From positions 1-64,000 of the forward strand of contig CALXVM010000001.1 in NCBI GenBank assembly GCA_944392105.1: a stretch of DNA of 64,000 bases. The letters run 5' to 3'. The first letter of the stretch is position 1; the number at the start of each line of letters is the position of its first letter. The position numbers were made by a program, and so were the translations under genes. Shown here piece after piece: positions 8,134 to 16,977 of this stretch. Origin of the DNA: an uncultured Clostridia bacterium (GTDB lineage Bacteria > Bacillota > Clostridia > TANB77 > CAG-508). The notes under the pieces are model-generated. The model was not told the DNA's origin. It was given only the letters and a program-made list of their open reading frames with translations, and did not search any database.

Positions 8134-8664
8134 ATGAATATTTGGCATGATATAGATAAAAATAGAATTTCAAAAGATAATTTTGTTTCAGTAATAGAAA
8201 TAAATAAAAATTGTAGAAATAAGTATGAGTTGGATAAACAAACAGGGATGTTAAAGCTAGATAGAGTATTATATACTTCTACACATTATCCTGCTAATTA
8301 TGGATTTATTCCAAGAACATATGCTGGAGATAACGACCCTTTAGATGTACTTGTTATATGTCAAGAAGAAATTGTACCTATGACATTAGTAGAGTCTTAT
8401 CCTATAGGAGTGTTAATAATGACAGACGACAATGAGGAGGATGAAAAAATTATAGCAATATGTAAGGAAGACCCATTTTTAAATTGCTATAAAGATATTT
8501 CGGAAGTACCACCAAATTTGTTAGCAGAAATAAAACATTTTTTTGAGGTATATAAACAATTAGAGGGAAAGAAAACTACTGTTGACAAAATGTTGGGTAG
8601 AGAAGAAGCGGAAAAAATAATACAAAAATGTATTGATAGATATGATCAAGTTTTTAAAAAATAA
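8134..8664 (+). CDS. ppa: family I inorganic pyrophosphatase
   Basis: A 176-residue cytoplasmic enzyme that hydrolyses pyrophosphate to phosphate with Mg2+, pulling biosynthetic reactions forward. The signature DNDPLDVLV carries the metal-binding aspartates, with YELDKQTGMLKLDR and YPANYGFIPRTY upstream as in family I enzymes. The length is normal. The N-terminus MNIWHDID matches homologues, so ATG 8134 is the real start even though its ribosome binding site is distant and separated by a hairpin. The next gene follows after 18 nt, probably in the same operon. Confidence 0.95.
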   Translation: MNIWHDIDKNRISKDNFVSVIEINKNCRNKYELDKQTGMLKLDRVLYTSTHYPANYGFIPRTYAGDNDPLDVLVICQEEIVPMTLVESYPIGVLIMTDDNEEDEKIIAICKEDPFLNCYKDISEVPPNLLAEIKHFFEVYKQLEGKKTTVDKMLGREEAEKIIQKCIDRYDQVFKK

Positions 8665-8682
8665 CATTTAGGAAGGGATAAT

Positions 8683-9882
8683 ATGATAATAGAAAAAATA
8701 ATATTTGGTGTATTATCAATTGCACTTTTTACAATTTTCTTCTTAAAAATGGTTACAAAAAATAATGCAACATATGTATATTTACTAGCAATCCAATTTA
8801 TTGGGATGATAATTAGCTTTTTAGAATTAATGTTTTCTATAAAGTTAAACATAATTATAAAAATAATATCTTATTTATTGGCTGTAGTAATACCTATAGC
8901 AATTCTTATTACGGAAAAGGTAAAAAAAATACAGTTTCCGGAATTGTTTAATTTTGCTATGGCAAAAATATATATAAAATCAAATAAATTAGAGATGGCA
9001 AAAAAATATCTTGAAAAAATAATAGAAGAAAACGAAGAAAGTTATTTAGCACATAAGATGTTAGCCAAAATATATGAGCAAGAAGAAAACTACGAATGGG
9101 CAATTGCCGAGTATACTAAAGTAATTAGTATAAATCCTAGAGACTATGAATCTTCATATTTACTTTCAAAAATTTTAAGCAAAAATGGTAGAAAAGAAGA
9201 AGCAATAGAAAGGCTAACAGATTTGGTAAAAATAACTCCAGAAGATTATAAAGTAGCAGATTTATTAGCTAATATATACATGGATGAAAAAAAATATAAA
9301 GAAGCTATAAATGTTTATATGAACGTACTTAAATATAATGCTACTAATTATGACATTTATTACAATTTAGGAATTGCATATACTATGCTAAATGATTTTC
9401 AAAGAGCAAAAGAATTTTATGAAAAAGCAGCAGAACTAAATTCATTACTATATAATCCTAACTTTAGCTTAGGACAAATAGCACTTCTTTATGGAGATTT
9501 AGAAGAGGCAGAAAAATATTTTATGAAAAATGTTCAAAGTGATGAAAAAGAAGCAGGACCATATTATTATTTAGCACAAATAGCAATGTTAAAAGGAGAA
9601 GAAGACAAAGCTGTAAACTATATAAACTTAGCTATACAGATGGACTATGAATTATACGAAAAAATTGTAAAAGATCCAATTTTCTTTTCTGTGCGAGATA
9701 AAATAAAACCTAATGAAGAAAAAGTAAAATTAACAGTTGAAATGAACGAAAAGGAGAAAAAGGCAAGAGAACATTTAAAAAATACATATATTTTAGTAGG
9801 AAGATTAAACAATAATGACATAAAGATAATGGAAAAAGTAAAAAATAATATTAAAGAAAAAGAACAAAGAGAAATAAACTAA
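8683..9882 (+). CDS. membrane-anchored TPR repeat protein
   Basis: A 399-residue protein with AGGAAGGG before the ATG. Two hydrophobic stretches (about residues 4-22 and 40-75) anchor it in the membrane. Residues about 85-330 hold tetratricopeptide repeats such as EDYKVADLLANIYMDEKKYK and YDIYYNLGIAYTMLNDFQRA. The C-terminal tail is highly charged. Such proteins act as scaffolds for complexes; nothing here names the partner. It is probably co-transcribed with ppa. A long hairpin element follows at 9906 and may act as its terminator. Confidence 0.8.
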   Translation: MIIEKIIFGVLSIALFTIFFLKMVTKNNATYVYLLAIQFIGMIISFLELMFSIKLNIIIKIISYLLAVVIPIAILITEKVKKIQFPELFNFAMAKIYIKSNKLEMAKKYLEKIIEENEESYLAHKMLAKIYEQEENYEWAIAEYTKVISINPRDYESSYLLSKILSKNGRKEEAIERLTDLVKITPEDYKVADLLANIYMDEKKYKEAINVYMNVLKYNATNYDIYYNLGIAYTMLNDFQRAKEFYEKAAELNSLLYNPNFSLGQIALLYGDLEEAEKYFMKNVQSDEKEAGPYYYLAQIAMLKGEEDKAVNYINLAIQMDYELYEKIVKDPIFFSVRDKIKPNEEKVKLTVEMNEKEKKAREHLKNTYILVGRLNNNDIKIMEKVKNNIKEKEQREIN

Positions 9883-9905
9883 TCAGAAAATCGAAATCGA
9901 TATCA

Positions 9906-10045
9906 AAAAAATAAGAGGTATCTTTTCAAATTTTTTAGCCTTGCGTGGGTGACCGTTGTGACAGCTGTTCGAGGCATTTATGCCGAGTTACAGATGTCCA
10001 AAAGGGGAAAGGCTTAAAAAATTCGAAAAGACACCTCTTATTTTT
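9906..10045 (+). repeat. long hairpin element, copy 1
   Basis: A 140-nt near-palindrome. The outer arms (AAAAATAAGAGGT at the left, ACCTCTTATTTTT at the right) continue through AATTTTTTA/TAAAAAATT to GCCTT/AAGGC. The core contains GCGTGGGTGACC, an inner hairpin GACAGCTG...GGCA/TGCC...CAGATGTC, and CAAAAGGGGAAAGG. A second copy lies at 38677-38822 on the other strand, with the same core and compensatory changes in the outer stem. It could be a structured RNA, a terminator, or a small mobile hairpin. A 77-codon frame across it is not a gene. Confidence 0.75.
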
Positions 10046-10116
10046 GCATTATATGAAATTTATTTTTTTATATACCATTACTTATATTAACTCATATAAT
10101 ATATGGGTGATTTTTT

Positions 10117-10981
10117 ATGAGAAATATATGTTTAATAGGTCGGAGATAAAAGAAATTATGAACTTGCAAAATTACTAGCAATGGATAAAGAAAATTTTGT
10201 ATCTAGTTTTGCTAATGAAAATATGAAATTAGAAAACATCGAAAAGTATAATACATTGGAAGAGGCATTGAATAAAAACGATATGATAGTTACGGGAGTT
10301 CCAATAAGTAAAGATAAAAAATATATTGTAGCCAATTATACTAATTTAAAAATAAAGTTGGATTTTTTACAAAATTTAAAAAATAAAATTTTGATATCCG
10401 GAATGATTCCAGATAAATATGAAAAAATATTAAAAGAAAACAAAAATTATGTAATAGATTTACTAAAAAATGAAGACTATATAATATTTAATGCAAAAAT
10501 TACAGTTGAAGGAATAATAAAATATTTAATTGAAAATACAAAGACTAGCTTATTTAATAGTAAAATATTAGTGCTAGGATATGGCCGAATAGGAAAAATA
10601 TTGTGTAATGTTTTAAAAAGTTTTACAGAAAATATATATTGTGTGACTTATAGCAAAGAAGAAACAGAAATTGCGAGAGCTAATACTATAAATGTTATTT
10701 TAGAGGAAGACTTAGAAAAATTTTTAAAAAATTTTGAAATAATAATAAATACAGTACCAAAAATAATTTTAGATAGTAAAAAATTAAATATATTATATAA
10801 GGAAGCATTTGTTCTAGATGTGGCATCAAAACCAGGAGGAATTGATCAGGATTTTGCACAAAAAAGCAAAATAAACTATATGTGGAAACTTGGAATTCCA
10901 TCGGAAATTTCACCAATAGAATGTGCTAAAAAAATTCAAAACGAGATATATAAAATTAATATTACATATATATTACAATGA
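10117..10981 (+). CDS. dpaA: dipicolinate synthase subunit A, interrupted by +1 frameshift near its start
   Basis: DpaA (SpoVFA) makes dipicolinate precursor for spores in the mother cell. From ATG 10117 (GGGTGA upstream) the frame reads MRNICLIG, then CGG at 10141-10143, and stops at 10147-10149. Skipping one base gives LIGGDKRNYELAKLLAMDKENF, exactly the conserved Rossmann start of the family, and a full 287 residues. A second Rossmann motif (VLGYGRIGKILC) and GIPSEISP follow downstream. The ATG at 10181 has no ribosome binding site, so it is not a convincing alternative start. The partner subunit dpaB is not in the window. Either recoding occurs at CGG-A, or the gene (or the assembly) carries an inserted base. 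Confidence 0.85.
10138..10149 (+). other. frameshift site in dpaA at CGG-A
   Basis: Zero frame reads GGT CGG AGA TAA; the productive frame reads GGT, skips C, then GGA GAT. Removing the T instead of the C would restore the same protein, so which base is extra is undetermined. Confidence 0.7.
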
Positions 10982-11014
10982 TATTACATTTACATTAAAA
11001 TTTAAAAGCAAATA

Positions 11015-11042
11015 TTGACTTTTTCCATAAAAACGATAAAAT
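11015..11042 (+). promoter_or_regulatory. candidate promoter of the type IV pilus operon
   Basis: TTGACT (11015-11020), 16-nt spacer, TAAAAT (11037-11042). A second TATAAT at 11135-11140 has only a weak -35 box. No known c-di-GMP riboswitch was seen in the leader. Confidence 0.4.
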
Positions 11043-11175
11043 TTAAGTAATAATTTAAGGTTATTTTGACCAATTAAAGGGGATTTTGTAACTTTAGAAA
11101 AAAATACAAGTATTTTTAGTGCGGTTATGAGAAATATAATAGTGTAAAAGTTTTATTTTGACAAAGGAGAAAGAA

Positions 11176-12804
11176 ATGACGAGTTGCTTAGGATTATATG
11201 TAGAAAGTAATATAATTAAATATGCAAAAATATCAAAAGATCGTGATAATTTAAAGGTAGAATCATTTGGACTAAAGTTTTACGATAAGCTAGGAGAAGC
11301 AATAAAACAAATAATTTCTGAGACTTATAGCTTTAAAGTACCAGTAAGTATAAACTTGGCAGATGAAGTTTATAACTATTTTTATATGTTTAGCATGCTT
11401 AACAAAAAAGACTTAAAAAAAGCTATAGAAACAGAATATGAATCTTATTGTACAGAAAAAGGATTAAACAAAAATGCAGTAGACACAAGATATGCACTTG
11501 TAAATTCTTTAAGCGATAAAGACAGAGTTAAAGTAATACATGTTGCTGCAAACAAAAACAATCTTAATGCTATAGAGCAACAATTAGCAGAAAACAAAAT
11601 AGCTGCAATTTCTCCTATTGGTATGACTATTGCTAATATTGCAAAAATGAAACAAAAAGAAAATATTGCAATAATAAACATGGAGGATAAAACTACAATA
11701 ACAATAATAGTTAATCAAAAAGTATATAGTGTAGATACTATAGAAAATGGGACAAGCGAAGTATTAGATAGCATTAACGCAAAAGAAAATTCATATTCTA
11801 AGGCTTATGAAATTTGCAAAAATTCTACTATATACACAATGGAAGGACAAGAACTACAAGATACAGAAAACGAATATTTAGATAATATTATGCCTACATT
11901 ATATAAAATAGCTGAAAAATCACAAAAAGTTATAGAAAATTCAGCAATAGATATAGACAGAATATATATAACAGGAACTTTATCTGTTGTAAATAACATA
12001 GATTTATATTTTCAAGAATTTTTTAACACAGAAAAATGTGAAATATTAAGACCATTTTTTATAAAAGATACTATAAAGGTAAATATAAAAGATTATATAG
12101 AAGTTAACTCAGCTATAGCTATGGCTTTACAAGGACTTGGCTATGGAGTTAAAGATATGAACTTTAAAAAACATAGTTTAACAGATAATTTACCAGAATG
12201 GATGACTGTAGACATTGGAAGTCCTAATGCAAATAGCAAAATTGGAAATGGATTAAAAGAATTTTTTGCTACAGACTGGAAAGCTAAGTTAGATACAACT
12301 GAAAGATGGTTATTAAGAGTTGCAGCAGGATTTTTAATATTAGTATTACTGTATACTGGATTTACAGTAGTAATGAATAATCAATATGAAGGAAAGTCAA
12401 GAGAAGCAGATGCAGTAAAATCAGATACAATGTTAAAAATAGCTAAAGTCGATGCTGACATAAATGCAGTAAAAGCAAAAACAAATCAATATTTACAATT
12501 AGCAGATAACTTAAGAAGTACAAGCCAAAAAATTCAAGATGACCAAAGAAATAAAAATGCAATTACAACAATGCTTAGCGAGATTATGTTTATAATTCCA
12601 AAAGAAGTACAATTAACATCAGTTGAAAATACTACTGGAAGTCATATTGTTATAAATGCACAAGCAGAAAGATATGAACAATTAGGTTACTTTAAAGTTA
12701 AAATAGCTAATGAAAATATTTTAAAAGCAGATACAGTTGTTTCAACTATGGGAACAAAAGATGGTGATATGGTTAAAATTGTAATAGAAGGAGATTTACC
12801 ATGA
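11176..12804 (+). CDS. pilM: PilM-PilN fusion, type IV pilus assembly
   Basis: AAAGGAGA at 11163-11170 points to the ATG at 11176 and not to the TTG at 11158. The 542-residue product joins two alignment-complex proteins. Residues 1 to about 340 resemble the actin-like ATPase fold of PilM (LGLYVESNIIKYAKI; AIINMEDKTTITIIV). Then come a transmembrane helix at about 377-399 (WLLRVAAGFLILVLLY), a coiled coil and a PilN-like periplasmic-type domain. In most species these are separate proteins that bind through a short PilN peptide; fusion fixes their ratio. It starts the pilus operon and overlaps pilO by four bases (ATGA). Confidence 0.8.
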   Translation: MTSCLGLYVESNIIKYAKISKDRDNLKVESFGLKFYDKLGEAIKQIISETYSFKVPVSINLADEVYNYFYMFSMLNKKDLKKAIETEYESYCTEKGLNKNAVDTRYALVNSLSDKDRVKVIHVAANKNNLNAIEQQLAENKIAAISPIGMTIANIAKMKQKENIAIINMEDKTTITIIVNQKVYSVDTIENGTSEVLDSINAKENSYSKAYEICKNSTIYTMEGQELQDTENEYLDNIMPTLYKIAEKSQKVIENSAIDIDRIYITGTLSVVNNIDLYFQEFFNTEKCEILRPFFIKDTIKVNIKDYIEVNSAIAMALQGLGYGVKDMNFKKHSLTDNLPEWMTVDIGSPNANSKIGNGLKEFFATDWKAKLDTTERWLLRVAAGFLILVLLYTGFTVVMNNQYEGKSREADAVKSDTMLKIAKVDADINAVKAKTNQYLQLADNLRSTSQKIQDDQRNKNAITTMLSEIMFIIPKEVQLTSVENTTGSHIVINAQAERYEQLGYFKVKIANENILKADTVVSTMGTKDGDMVKIVIEGDLP

Positions 12805-13505
12805 GAAAATTATTATTAATAGTTCTTATAATTTTATTATGCGTATTAGGGTATTTTGCAATATTTAATGGAATTTCGATTGGAGATTTCCAAGTACTAA
12901 GTGTAAGCCAGATAAAAGATAAGAACGACAAACTTGACCAAGAAATAGCAGAAATAGAAACAGAAAGAGCAACTACATTTCCAAATAAAACTTCACAATT
13001 AGGAAGCGAAACAGATACAATGATGGAAGCTAAGAAAACATATTTGGATTTGGCAAGTGTAAGCACAGAAGGAGAATTAAAAGAAGCTAATCAAGAAGAA
13101 ACATATTTAATAGAATTTTTGTGGACAAGAATGGGTAACCATGCAACACAAGAAGGCGTTAAAGCTAAGTTCGAAATAGTTTCTGGAGATACAGGAGAAA
13201 GCGAAATTCATAATATAAACTTTACAATAACAGGACACTATATAGCAATTATAAACTTTATTTCTGCAATAGAAAATGACAGTAAACTTGGATTTAGAAT
13301 TGAAAACTTTAAAATGGTTCCTGGTGGAGATGACTTAACAGCTACATTTACAGCAAGAAATATAAGAATAAAAAATGAACAAACAACTACAAGTACTACT
13401 TCAACACAAACGACAAATACAACAACAAATTCTACAACGAATAATACAACTACAACAGATACAACAAACTCAACAACAGGAAATACAACTAATACACAAT
13501 CTTAA
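12801..13505 (+). CDS. pilO: PilO-like pilus assembly protein with Thr/Asn-rich tail
   Basis: A 234-residue protein with one N-terminal membrane helix (about 3-25), a coiled coil (IKDKNDKLDQEIAEIETER) and a ferredoxin-like region of the PilO type (NINFTITGHYIAIINFISAIE). The last 40 residues are almost only Thr, Asn and Ser, a flexible, possibly cell-wall-spanning tail not typical of Gram-negative PilO. It overlaps the PilM-N gene by ATGA, so translation is probably coupled. It likely forms the inner alignment complex with PilM-N. The family call rests on fold features and operon position, because sequence conservation is low. Confidence 0.7.
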   Translation: MRKLLLIVLIILLCVLGYFAIFNGISIGDFQVLSVSQIKDKNDKLDQEIAEIETERATTFPNKTSQLGSETDTMMEAKKTYLDLASVSTEGELKEANQEETYLIEFLWTRMGNHATQEGVKAKFEIVSGDTGESEIHNINFTITGHYIAIINFISAIENDSKLGFRIENFKMVPGGDDLTATFTARNIRIKNEQTTTSTTSTQTTNTTTNSTTNNTTTTDTTNSTTGNTTNTQS

Positions 13506-13523
13506 TTTATGTAGGAGGTTAAA

Positions 13524-13931
13524 ATGGTAAAATCAATAATTAAAGAAATTATTATTATGTTATTGTTATGTGTTGCTATATTATTAATACTTGGCGTATT
13601 ATTTTATGATTATATTCCAAGTAATAAGGTAGTACCAAGTAAAATAGCATATTCAACACCAGAAAATATACAAGAAGAAATAAATGAAGAAGTAATTGAA
13701 GCTAACAAAACTAAAATTACTTATGAAGTAACAGACGCAGATTTAAATATATATAAACAAAGTAATAGTTATGTACCTGGAAAGAGAGATCCATTTTCAA
13801 TGGAAGAGACACAACCAACAGGAAACGCAACAGGTGGTACATCAACTAATAATGAAGAAACAGTAGAAACAAATACAAATTCCGATCCAAATTCAACAGG
13901 GACATTTTTCAATGATACTGGAAAAAAATAA
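13524..13931 (+). CDS. PilP-like or accessory pilus membrane protein
   Basis: A 135-residue protein with GGAGG upstream, one N-terminal membrane helix (about 9-30) and an acidic, Thr/Asn-rich exterior. The segment YVPGKRDPFS resembles the short motif in PilP and related proteins where secretin or alignment partners bind. There is no lipobox. Low-complexity ends like that of PilO suggest extension through the cell wall. Its place between pilO and the pilins supports a pilus role; the name PilP is inference. Confidence 0.55.
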   Translation: MVKSIIKEIIIMLLLCVAILLILGVLFYDYIPSNKVVPSKIAYSTPENIQEEINEEVIEANKTKITYEVTDADLNIYKQSNSYVPGKRDPFSMEETQPTGNATGGTSTNNEETVETNTNSDPNSTGTFFNDTGKK

Positions 13932-13998
13932 TTAATTTAGGTTATATTTATTTATTATAAATATATACAAAAAATCTAAAGAGAAAGGAGTAAATAAA

Positions 13999-14436
13999 AT
14001 GTTAGGAAAAACAAAGGGACAAGGTGGTATTACATTAGTAGCATTAGTTGTTACAATAGTAGTATTATTAATACTAGCAGGAATAACAATAGCATTAGTA
14101 TTTGCACAAAATGGTGTAGTAGGAAAAGCACAAGATGCTGCTGCTGATTCTAACAAAGGAACAATAGCTGACAATGTTCAAGGATATATTGTTTCTCAAC
14201 AAATGGAAGTAATCCAAGGAAAAACACCTGGAACAGATGGAAATATTACCGCTGGATTAAAAACAGCACTTAGTGCAGCTGGGATTTCAGTTGATGAAAC
14301 AACAGGTTCTGGAACAATCACAGTAAATGCAGATACATCAGTAACAATAGCTGGAACAATAACATTTACATTAAATGGACAAAGCTATGACCTTACTGTA
14401 GGTGGATATGACAATGGATATCCAAACTTAAAATAA
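13999..14436 (+). CDS. major type IV pilin 1
   Basis: A 145-residue prepilin with AGAAAGGAG upstream. A short basic leader (MLGKTKGQG) ends at Gly, followed by ITLVALVVTIVVLLIL, the hydrophobic helix of type IV pilins. Cleavage is expected between the Gly pair by the prepilin peptidase encoded downstream. Position +5 of the mature protein is Ala, not the usual Glu. The globular part is short, about 95 residues, Thr/Gly-rich and without cysteines. The first about 100 residues are nearly identical to the next gene, showing a recent tandem duplication with variable C-terminal ends. Confidence 0.85.
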   Translation: MLGKTKGQGGITLVALVVTIVVLLILAGITIALVFAQNGVVGKAQDAAADSNKGTIADNVQGYIVSQQMEVIQGKTPGTDGNITAGLKTALSAAGISVDETTGSGTITVNADTSVTIAGTITFTLNGQSYDLTVGGYDNGYPNLK

Positions 14437-14495
14437 TTTTGATATAAATATTTTAATATTTTAAATAAACAAAAGTTAAGAAAGGAGAATGTAAA

Positions 14496-14963
14496 ATGTT
14501 AAGAAAAGCAAAAGGACAAGGTGGTATTACATTAGTAGCATTAGTTGTTACAATAGTAGTATTATTAATATTAGCAGGAATAACAATAGCTTTAGTATTT
14601 GCACAAAATGGTGTAGTAGGAAAGGCACAAGAAGCTGCTAGAGATTCTAATAAAGGAACAATAGCAGACAATATTCAAGGATATATACTTTCTCAACAAA
14701 TGGAAGTAATCCAAGGAAAAACACCTGGAACAGATGGAAATATTACCGCTGGATTAAAAAGTGCTCTTACAGCAGCTGGAATTACAAACAGTGGTTCAGG
14801 AACAGTAACTGTTAATGCAGATACATCAGTAGCAGTATCAGGAACAATTACTTTCACATTAGGTGGACAAAGCTATAATTTTACAGCTTATACAAATGGA
14901 TACCCAACACTAACATTAGTTGAATCAGCATCTGGTGTTGAAAATGAAGAACTTGGAGCATAA
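14496..14963 (+). CDS. major type IV pilin 2, tandem paralogue
   Basis: A 155-residue prepilin, paralogue of the gene 60 nt upstream. Leader MLRKAKGQG, then the same ITLVALVVTIVVLLIL helix with Ala at +5. Nearly identical DNA runs through codon 80 or so (QQMEVIQGKTPGTDGNITAG). The proteins then diverge: this one loses the second aromatic loop and gains an acidic tail (SASGVENEELGA). The pair could give compositionally different pili or serve as a recombination reservoir for antigenic change. AGAAAGGAG precedes the ATG. Confidence 0.85.
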   Translation: MLRKAKGQGGITLVALVVTIVVLLILAGITIALVFAQNGVVGKAQEAARDSNKGTIADNIQGYILSQQMEVIQGKTPGTDGNITAGLKSALTAAGITNSGSGTVTVNADTSVAVSGTITFTLGGQSYNFTAYTNGYPTLTLVESASGVENEELGA

Positions 14964-15095
14964 TTAATGCATAATATGGCATATGCAGAAAAAATGTATA
15001 TGCCTTATTTTTTAATATAGCATAAATATTAACTTGTTATAACATGCCATAATTATAGATAATATAAAATATATTAATAACTTTAGGAGAAAAAA

Positions 15096-15911
15096 ATGGA
15101 CATTGTATTATATATACTACTTTTTTGTATAGGAACAGTTTTTGGAAGCTTTTTTACATTAGCAGTAAGTAGAATTCCAATTGGACAAGATATTACACAT
15201 GAGCGTTCTTATTGTCCAAATTGTAACCATAAATTAAGTTTCTTAGATATGATACCAATTTTTAGTTATATATTTTTAGGTGGAAAATGCAGATACTGCA
15301 AGCAAAAAATAAGAATAAGATATTTAATCTTAGAAGTTTTTTCAGGAATAGTATTTGTTTTATTTGCCATGTCTATAAAATTTAGTATGTATAATTTAAG
15401 TGTTAATAATATGACATATTTAATATTTGGATTATTATATATATCAACATTATTTATTATAGCAGGAATAGATAAAGAAAAAATAAGAATAGAAAAATCT
15501 GTCTTATTATTTGGATATATATTGGCTACAGCATATATAATTTATCTATATATAGTAGAACAAGATACTAGTATATATAGATATGTTATATATCTATTTG
15601 TCGTTCTTATACTTATGTTAATAGATATACTTTATTTAAGAAAGAAGATAAAAGATAGTTACCCTATAGAAGTGTTGTTACTATCAATACTAATGATAGC
15701 ATTTACATATGAACTACAATATGCAATTACAGTAACTATGACATTATTAATTATTGCTTTTGTTTTAATATTTTTTAAAATAAAAAATAGAAAAGCTAAA
15801 AGCATAAAAACTACAAAAAAACAAGAAATTAAGTTACCTATTGGATTTTATATGTGTGTTTCAAATATTATAGTATTAATTGTAACTAATATGGTTACTT
15901 TCTATGCATAA
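15096..15911 (+). CDS. pilD: prepilin peptidase (A24 family)
   Basis: A 271-residue polytopic membrane protease and N-methylase that cleaves prepilin leaders after Gly. GSFFTLAVSRIP and the zinc-binding CPNC...CRYC loop (about residues 40-65) are typical. The family normally uses two Asp residues; the second in particular (here near GIDKEKIRIE) lies in a context less canonical than GxGD. About seven membrane helices follow. TTAGGAG precedes the ATG. It sits directly after the two pilins, its expected substrates. Confidence 0.85.
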   Translation: MDIVLYILLFCIGTVFGSFFTLAVSRIPIGQDITHERSYCPNCNHKLSFLDMIPIFSYIFLGGKCRYCKQKIRIRYLILEVFSGIVFVLFAMSIKFSMYNLSVNNMTYLIFGLLYISTLFIIAGIDKEKIRIEKSVLLFGYILATAYIIYLYIVEQDTSIYRYVIYLFVVLILMLIDILYLRKKIKDSYPIEVLLLSILMIAFTYELQYAITVTMTLLIIAFVLIFFKIKNRKAKSIKTTKKQEIKLPIGFYMCVSNIIVLIVTNMVTFYA

Positions 15912-15971
15912 AAATAACTAAAAATGTAGATTAAACTTTGCTATAAAACTTAAGAGAGGGATGATAAAAAA

Positions 15972-16391
15972 ATGGATAATGTAAATTTAAAAAGAATAAA
16001 TACTAAATCAGAAAATGGTTTTACATTTACAGATTTAGCAATTGCCATTTTTGTAATCATGCTTTTTGCAGGAACTATAGGAACAATACTATATCAAATT
16101 ACAGAGGTAAAATTAAGCACACAATTATCTGCAGAGGCAACTGTTTGCGCAATACAAATATTAGAAGATATTGACAAAAAGGACTATGACCTTGTAGAAA
16201 ATGGAATGGAAGATGAGTATAAAACAAAGTTTCAAATACCTAATGGATTTGCTTTACAAATAAACGTTACTAATTCTTCACAGACTGTAGGAGGACAGCC
16301 TACCAAAAAAGTTGAATTAAGGATAAAATATGAGTTTAAAGGACGAGATGAAGAACTTGTAATAACTAGACAAAAAGTAAGGGAAGCCTAA
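15972..16391 (+). CDS. minor pilin (PilV-like)
   Basis: A 139-residue prepilin-like protein. The leader ends NG, followed by FTFTDLAIAIFVIMLF, a type IV pilin helix with Asp instead of Glu at +5. The rest resembles PilV/GspI-type minor pilins (TVCAIQILEDIDKKDYDL). GAGAGGGATGA precedes the ATG. It probably helps initiate pilus assembly at the tip. It is followed 15 nt later by another minor pilin gene. Confidence 0.7.
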   Translation: MDNVNLKRINTKSENGFTFTDLAIAIFVIMLFAGTIGTILYQITEVKLSTQLSAEATVCAIQILEDIDKKDYDLVENGMEDEYKTKFQIPNGFALQINVTNSSQTVGGQPTKKVELRIKYEFKGRDEELVITRQKVREA

Positions 16392-16406
16392 ATGTAGGAG
16401 GATGTA

Positions 16407-16847
16407 ATGAAAAGTCAAAAAGGTGTTACATTAATTGCATTAGTAATCTATGTTATTGTATTAACAATAGTTGTTTCAATTTTAGCTATGATATCTAGTT
16501 TTTTCTTTTCAAATGTTAATTTTGTAAAGAAACAAGCAAACTATGCACCAGAGTTTAATAAGTTTAATATGTTTTTTATACAAGATGTAAAACAAAATAA
16601 AAATTTAACAATTACAGGTAATGTTGTTAAATTTGAAGATGGAACAGAATATACTTTTAATTTGGATCAAAAAGCAATATATAGAAATGGAAAGGCTATA
16701 GCAAAAAATGTTCAAGCAGCAGTTTTTACTACAACAACAGAGACTATAAGAAATACAACAAAGAATATTGTAAATGTTAGTATTGCAATAGGAAATACAG
16801 GAGCTTTATTTACTAAAGAAATAGATTATGTACTAAAATATTGGTAA
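16407..16847 (+). CDS. minor pilin
   Basis: A 146-residue prepilin-like protein with GTAGGAGG upstream. The leader MKSQKG is followed by VTLIALVIYVIVLTIVVSIL, a pilin helix with Ala at +5 like the major pilins. The C-terminal part is beta-rich with no cysteine. Together with the preceding gene it probably forms a tip or priming complex. The assignment rests on the prepilin motif and operon position. Confidence 0.7.
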   Translation: MKSQKGVTLIALVIYVIVLTIVVSILAMISSFFFSNVNFVKKQANYAPEFNKFNMFFIQDVKQNKNLTITGNVVKFEDGTEYTFNLDQKAIYRNGKAIAKNVQAAVFTTTTETIRNTTKNIVNVSIAIGNTGALFTKEIDYVLKYW

Positions 16848-16977
16848 TTAATGGACTTAGCATATATTTATATTTAATTTAGAAAATTTATAGTATAATA
16901 ATTATATAACTTTGTATGTTAAATATTTAAACATAGTTTATAAATATATAACATGAAACTTAAGAGGAGGAAAACCT

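Noticed and set aside
9945-10178. 77-codon frame over the hairpin element
   Set aside because: It crosses a near-palindromic repeat, has no ribosome binding site and the other copy of the element has no equivalent frame.
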